Under the pieces are notes generated by a model that saw only the letters and a list, made by a program, of their open reading frames with translations, searched no databases and was not told the origin of the DNA. A DNA stretch of 64,000 nt from GCA-2862585 sp036340235. Lineage in GTDB: Bacteria; Bacteroidota; Bacteroidia; Flavobacteriales; UBA7312. The position numbers were made by a program, and so were the translations under genes. Below, piece by piece: positions 61,651-64,000 of the stretch; within the stretch, counting starts at the first letter, position 1, and every line of letters begins with the position of its first letter. The stretch covers positions 62,001 to 126,000 of the forward strand of contig JAYYZE010000036.1 of the NCBI GenBank assembly GCA_036340235.1, written 5' to 3'.

Positions 61651-62301
61651 ATGAAACACCTTTTATTTGACCTCGACGGCACCATTATAGAACCTCAAGA
61701 AGGCATCCTCAATAGCCTACGACATGCCATTGATATGATGGGCTTAGCCATGCCCACAGATGATGAACTGCGGCAGTTTATAGGACCACCCATTGTGGAT
61801 TACTTTCAACGCCAGTTTGGATTATCTCCCTCTGAAGCTCAGCAAGGCATCCAATACTTTAGAAACTACTATGCCCAAACTGGCATTCATCAAAACGCCC
61901 TGTTCCCTCATATTCCCGAATTGTTCAAGTCACTACACCAGCTGGGGTACATGCTCTATGTGGCCACCTCCAAACCCACCGTCTTTGCTAAAGAGATACT
62001 AAAAAAGCATGGACTAGACCACTTATTCGTAGAAATTGTGGGTTCAAACTTAGACAATAGCCGCAGCGACAAAGCCGAGATAATTGGCTACATTTTAGAC
62101 ACATACCAACTAAAGCCAAGTCATTGCCTAATGATTGGCGATACCCCTTACGACATCATTGGGGCCAAAAAACACCACATACAGTCGGTTGGGGTGACAT
62201 ACGGACACGGTCACTTTAAGCACCACCAGGCCGACTTTACGGTCGGTGACGTTTATCACCTCGAGGCCCTTATAAAAAAAGAGTTCCCTATTGACAATTA
62301 A
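61651..62301 (+). CDS. HAD-family phosphatase (phosphoglycolate phosphatase-like)
   Basis: The 216-aa protein has HAD motif I FDLDGT at residues 6-11 (nucleophile Asp7, Asp9), a cap domain, motif II near TSKPT (~105), the motif III lysine near 140 (SDKAE) and motif IV MIGDTPYDIIGAKK (~162-175). It resembles Gph/PpaX-type phosphatases with a C1 cap. The substrate is uncertain. It begins directly after the PhyH stop, so the pair could act in one pathway. Confidence 0.9.
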   Translation: MKHLLFDLDGTIIEPQEGILNSLRHAIDMMGLAMPTDDELRQFIGPPIVDYFQRQFGLSPSEAQQGIQYFRNYYAQTGIHQNALFPHIPELFKSLHQLGYMLYVATSKPTVFAKEILKKHGLDHLFVEIVGSNLDNSRSDKAEIIGYILDTYQLKPSHCLMIGDTPYDIIGAKKHHIQSVGVTYGHGHFKHHQADFTVGDVYHLEALIKKEFPIDN

Positions 62302-62320
62302 ATAGGATTGATTATATTTG
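62291..62320 (+). promoter_or_regulatory. Promoter of the SIMPL-domain gene
   Basis: TTG at 62291-62293 and TATATTTG at 62313-62320, separated by exactly 19 bases, form a textbook Bacteroidetes promoter. It overlaps the end of the HAD gene. Transcription would start near 62324, about 95 bases before the gene. Confidence 0.7.
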
Positions 62321-62369
62321 AAACCGAATGGCTTTTATAGCCACCTTAATTCAAGTTTTTTTATGAAGC

Positions 62370-62395
62370 AACCCATGCTGTAATAGGCGTGGGTT
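62370..62395 (+). promoter_or_regulatory. Hairpin in the leader before the SIMPL-domain gene
   Basis: A 9-bp stem AACCCATGC/GCGTGGGTT (one G-U pair) with an 8-base loop TGTAATAG, 24 bases before the ATG. A smaller hairpin (TGGCT/AGCCA, 62329-62343) lies upstream. No T run follows, so it is a structured leader or attenuator-like element rather than a terminator. Confidence 0.5.
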
Positions 62396-62419
62396 ACTTA
62401 TTTATTAAATAAAAAAACG

Positions 62420-62833
62420 ATGAAAAAAAGAACGTTTATTTCTTTAATGATGTGCTTGGCAATGGTTGTGCTGGCACAAGAGTCAGAAGCCCCCTACATA
62501 GAGGTAACGGGTACCCCCGATATGCATGTCATTCCCGATGAGATTTTTATCTCTATTACCATACGAGAGCGCAATAGTGGCAATCACCGGACAGTAAAAG
62601 AGCAAGAAGAGGCCTTGAAAACCGCATTGAAAGGCATTGGTCTAAACTTAGACGATTTAGAATTTTCGGATGCCGATGCCGACTACGTTGCCATTCATTG
62701 GTTTAACAAAAAAACACTTAGCCAAAGCCGCTATCGCCTCAAAGCTAGCACGAGTATCTTGCTCGTTACATATAAAATTTCTTACAGCACACTCTCCCCA
62801 TCCGCATTGGTGGTCAGTACATCGCTCATATAA
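62420..62833 (+). pseudogene. Truncated SIMPL-domain (DUF541) protein
   Basis: The frame codes 137 residues: a signal peptide (MKKRTFISLMMCLAMVVLAQ) and the first part of a SIMPL domain (APYIEVTGTPDMHVIPDEIF to ~110). Full SIMPL proteins are roughly 230 residues. After ~residue 110 (base ~62750) the translation (SILLVTYKISYSTLSPSALV) no longer looks like the family and runs through the 3' end of the convergent DUF2461 gene, whose stop is at 62782. The best reading is a deletion or rearrangement that removed the C-terminal half. It still has a strong promoter and leader. Confidence 0.7.
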
Positions 62834-63450
62834 TCCACAAAGGGGCGTACGGCTTGTAGGGCAGCGTCTAGGCGGTCTAAAAAGTCGGGGGCGGTAGCTT
62901 GGTCTTGAGTATAGCGTATGCTAAACAGGTGTTGCTTAAACCGCAAGAGGTCTATGTTTGGGTGGTCTTTGGCATAGCCCTTTGGAGCGGTTTTTACGGC
63001 ATCGCCTTCTAAATCACCCCAAACGCTTTTAAAGTCAGGCGCATTGATAATGTCGCGGTATTCATCGCCATCTATGGCCAATTCTTGGCGGATACGCTTT
63101 AGGTCGGCGGGGTTGGGGTCCCAAAAGCCACAAGCAAGGAAAATATCTTTGGAACTAAGGTGTAGGTAGTAACCCCCACGGAGTTCGGGTTTGGTACGGT
63201 GCCAGTTTAGTCCAAAATGCGTTTTATAGGGTGTTTTGTCTTTGGAAAAACGCACATCGCGGTAAATGCGAAACAGTTTAAACCGATCGATGCTATCATG
63301 CGAATTAAGTTTATTTTTTAGGTCTTCGCCAAACTGCTTCACAGAACTTTCTAAGGCTTTAAATTGGGCTTTGTTGGGCTCAAACCACTCACGGTGGTTG
63401 TTATGTTCTAGTTGGGTAAAAAACGAGAAAATTTCAGAAGATAATTGCAT
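62782..63450 (-). CDS. DUF2461 family protein
   Basis: The 222-aa cytoplasmic protein begins MQLSSEIFSFFTQLEHNNHR and has REWFEPNKAQF, FRIYRDVRFSKDKTPYKTHF (~65-84) and GGYYLHLSSKDIFLACGFW (~92-110), the hallmarks of DUF2461 (TIGR02453). The family has no firm function. Length is typical. Its C-terminal codons overlap the tail of the truncated SIMPL gene, which suggests that deletion reached to just outside this gene. Confidence 0.9.
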   Translation of the reverse strand: MQLSSEIFSFFTQLEHNNHREWFEPNKAQFKALESSVKQFGEDLKNKLNSHDSIDRFKLFRIYRDVRFSKDKTPYKTHFGLNWHRTKPELRGGYYLHLSSKDIFLACGFWDPNPADLKRIRQELAIDGDEYRDIINAPDFKSVWGDLEGDAVKTAPKGYAKDHPNIDLLRFKQHLFSIRYTQDQATAPDFLDRLDAALQAVRPFVDYMSDVLTTNADGESVL

Positions 63451-63512
63451 GCCTCGAAAATAGGCATTTTCTAATAAGCCATTGATACGCTCTGCTTAGC
63501 GCCTTACTTATT

Positions 63513-64000
63513 TTAGTACCTCACCCTTTTCTTCCACAAATTCAGCACAACGCCAGAAATGACCATAGCAATACCCAATAAGCTCATAATGCCGTAGCTT
63601 TCCCCAAAGAGGAGGTAGCCGATACTCAAAGCGTAAATGGTGCCTACGTACTTGAGGCTAATCATTTTGTTGGCAATACCGCTTTGTAGGCCTTTGGTCA
63701 TGAGTATTTGGGCTAGTTGGGTAAACAGCCCCATAAGGAGGAGGTAGAGCCAGTCTGTGCCTTGGGGCGCCACCCAATTCAAATAAGACAGTACCGACAT
63801 TATGGGAATGGCCACCAAAGGGAAATACAAGACCACCACCACAGGGTGTTCCGTATCTTTCAGTTGGCGAATGCAAGCATATGCCATACCGGAGAACATG
63901 GCGGAGCAAATGCCTATAAGCATAAAGGTCAGAGAAATACGTTCGTCAAAGCCTTTTATGAGAGCCACACCGACAAAGGCAATTCCAAAGTAAAGCCATT
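63513..64000 (-). CDS. EamA/DMT-family transporter, C-terminal part (cut by right edge)
   Basis: The minus-strand frame stays open to base 64000 (WLYFGIAFVGVALIKGF... at the edge), giving about 160 C-terminal residues with five hydrophobic helices, for example TFMLIGICSAMFSGMAYACI and YVGTIYALSIGYLLFGES. This is the second EamA repeat of a drug/metabolite transporter; the full protein would be near 290 residues. A GTG at 63968 is not the real start because the frame continues upstream. Substrate unknown. DUF2461 starts 62 bases away downstream. Confidence 0.88.
   Translation of the reverse strand, partial: WLYFGIAFVGVALIKGFDERISLTFMLIGICSAMFSGMAYACIRQLKDTEHPVVVVLYFPLVAIPIMSVLSYLNWVAPQGTDWLYLLLMGLFTQLAQILMTKGLQSGIANKMISLKYVGTIYALSIGYLLFGESYGIMSLLGIAMVISGVVLNLWKKRVRY

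Noticed and set aside
62670..62897. 75-codon frame overlapping the SIMPL remnant and DUF2461.
   Set aside because: Composition and position show it as a shadow of the two real frames; its start lies inside SIMPL coding sequence.
1..64000. CRISPR array, prophage, integron, plasmid or replication-origin features.
   Set aside because: No tandem direct repeats with spacers, phage structural genes, integrase, attC-like repeats, dnaA or DnaA boxes were seen.
57428..64000. Apparently higher GC in the last ~7 kb as a sign of transfer.
   Set aside because: The rise is only by eye, the genes there match Bacteroidota families and T9SS cargo, and no tRNA or integrase marks an island border.

Overview
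The window looks like part of the chromosome of a marine-type member of Bacteroidota, most likely order Flavobacteriales. The evidence is low GC, promoters of the Bacteroidetes type (TTG ... TAnnTTTG), many signal-peptide proteins ending in type IX secretion (T9SS) sorting domains (five type A and one type B by my reading), bacillithiol genes (bshB1, bshC), a DUF4295 gene next to rpmG, PorE-type OmpA proteins and the cysteine motifs GCTDxxAxNY...DDGSC common in marine flavobacteria. I see no phage, integron, CRISPR array, intact insertion sequence or rRNA operon. Most of the window is housekeeping plus cell-surface genes.

Layout. 0-16 kb: the end of a CcsA-type cytochrome c biogenesis gene, bshB1, a copper-type P-ATPase translationally coupled to a large T9SS-exported sortilin-repeat protein, tRNA-His, two thioredoxin-fold proteins and a POT peptide transporter, an FAD-linked oxidase, a second very large sortilin-repeat/PKD T9SS protein, a YugP-type zinc peptidase and a small outer-membrane barrel. 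16-29 kb: hisS, cinA, rpmB, then a lipoprotein and an M1 peptidase sitting between rpmB and rpmG-DUF4295-ftsY-rimO, followed by bshC-guaA and a LysM/periplasmic-binding-like protein. 30-33 kb: three consecutive secreted adhesin-like genes, only the last with a T9SS type B domain. 33-37 kb (minus): enoyl-CoA hydratase, ftsK and lolA. 37-45 kb (plus): a broken amidinotransferase overlapping ctlX, then argS, ffh, folD, queE and a PorE-type OmpA protein. 45-52.6 kb (minus): a 678-aa lipoprotein, a DUF5723-like barrel and kdsA; upstream of them a PQQ-type dehydrogenase, an SMP-30-like propeller and rarA. 52.7-56 kb: a cluster of three lipoproteins with LPP20-like and CsgG-like domains. 56-64 kb: an SGNH/PKD T9SS protein, a TPR protein coupled to a second PorE-type OmpA protein, a PhyH-type dioxygenase, a HAD phosphatase, a truncated SIMPL-domain gene running into a convergent DUF2461 gene, and the C-terminal part of an EamA transporter cut by the window edge.

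How it fits together. The envelope theme is strong: cargo for T9SS, candidate T9SS periplasmic/outer-membrane parts (PorE-like), LolA, KdsA (lipopolysaccharide), lipoproteins and barrels. Two SRP-pathway GTPases (ftsY, ffh) and two aminoacyl-tRNA synthetases give the conserved backbone. The most notable features are relics and rearrangements: an amidinotransferase stub fused to the start of ctlX, a SIMPL gene missing its C-terminal half, and a conserved ribosomal-protein operon split by about 2.6 kb containing two unrelated genes and an ORF without a start. The three-gene 30-33 kb secreted locus and the LPP20/CsgG lipoprotein cluster are the best candidates for poorly described systems. Starts were moved from the longest reading frame where a downstream Met gives a clear signal peptide or matches the family start.
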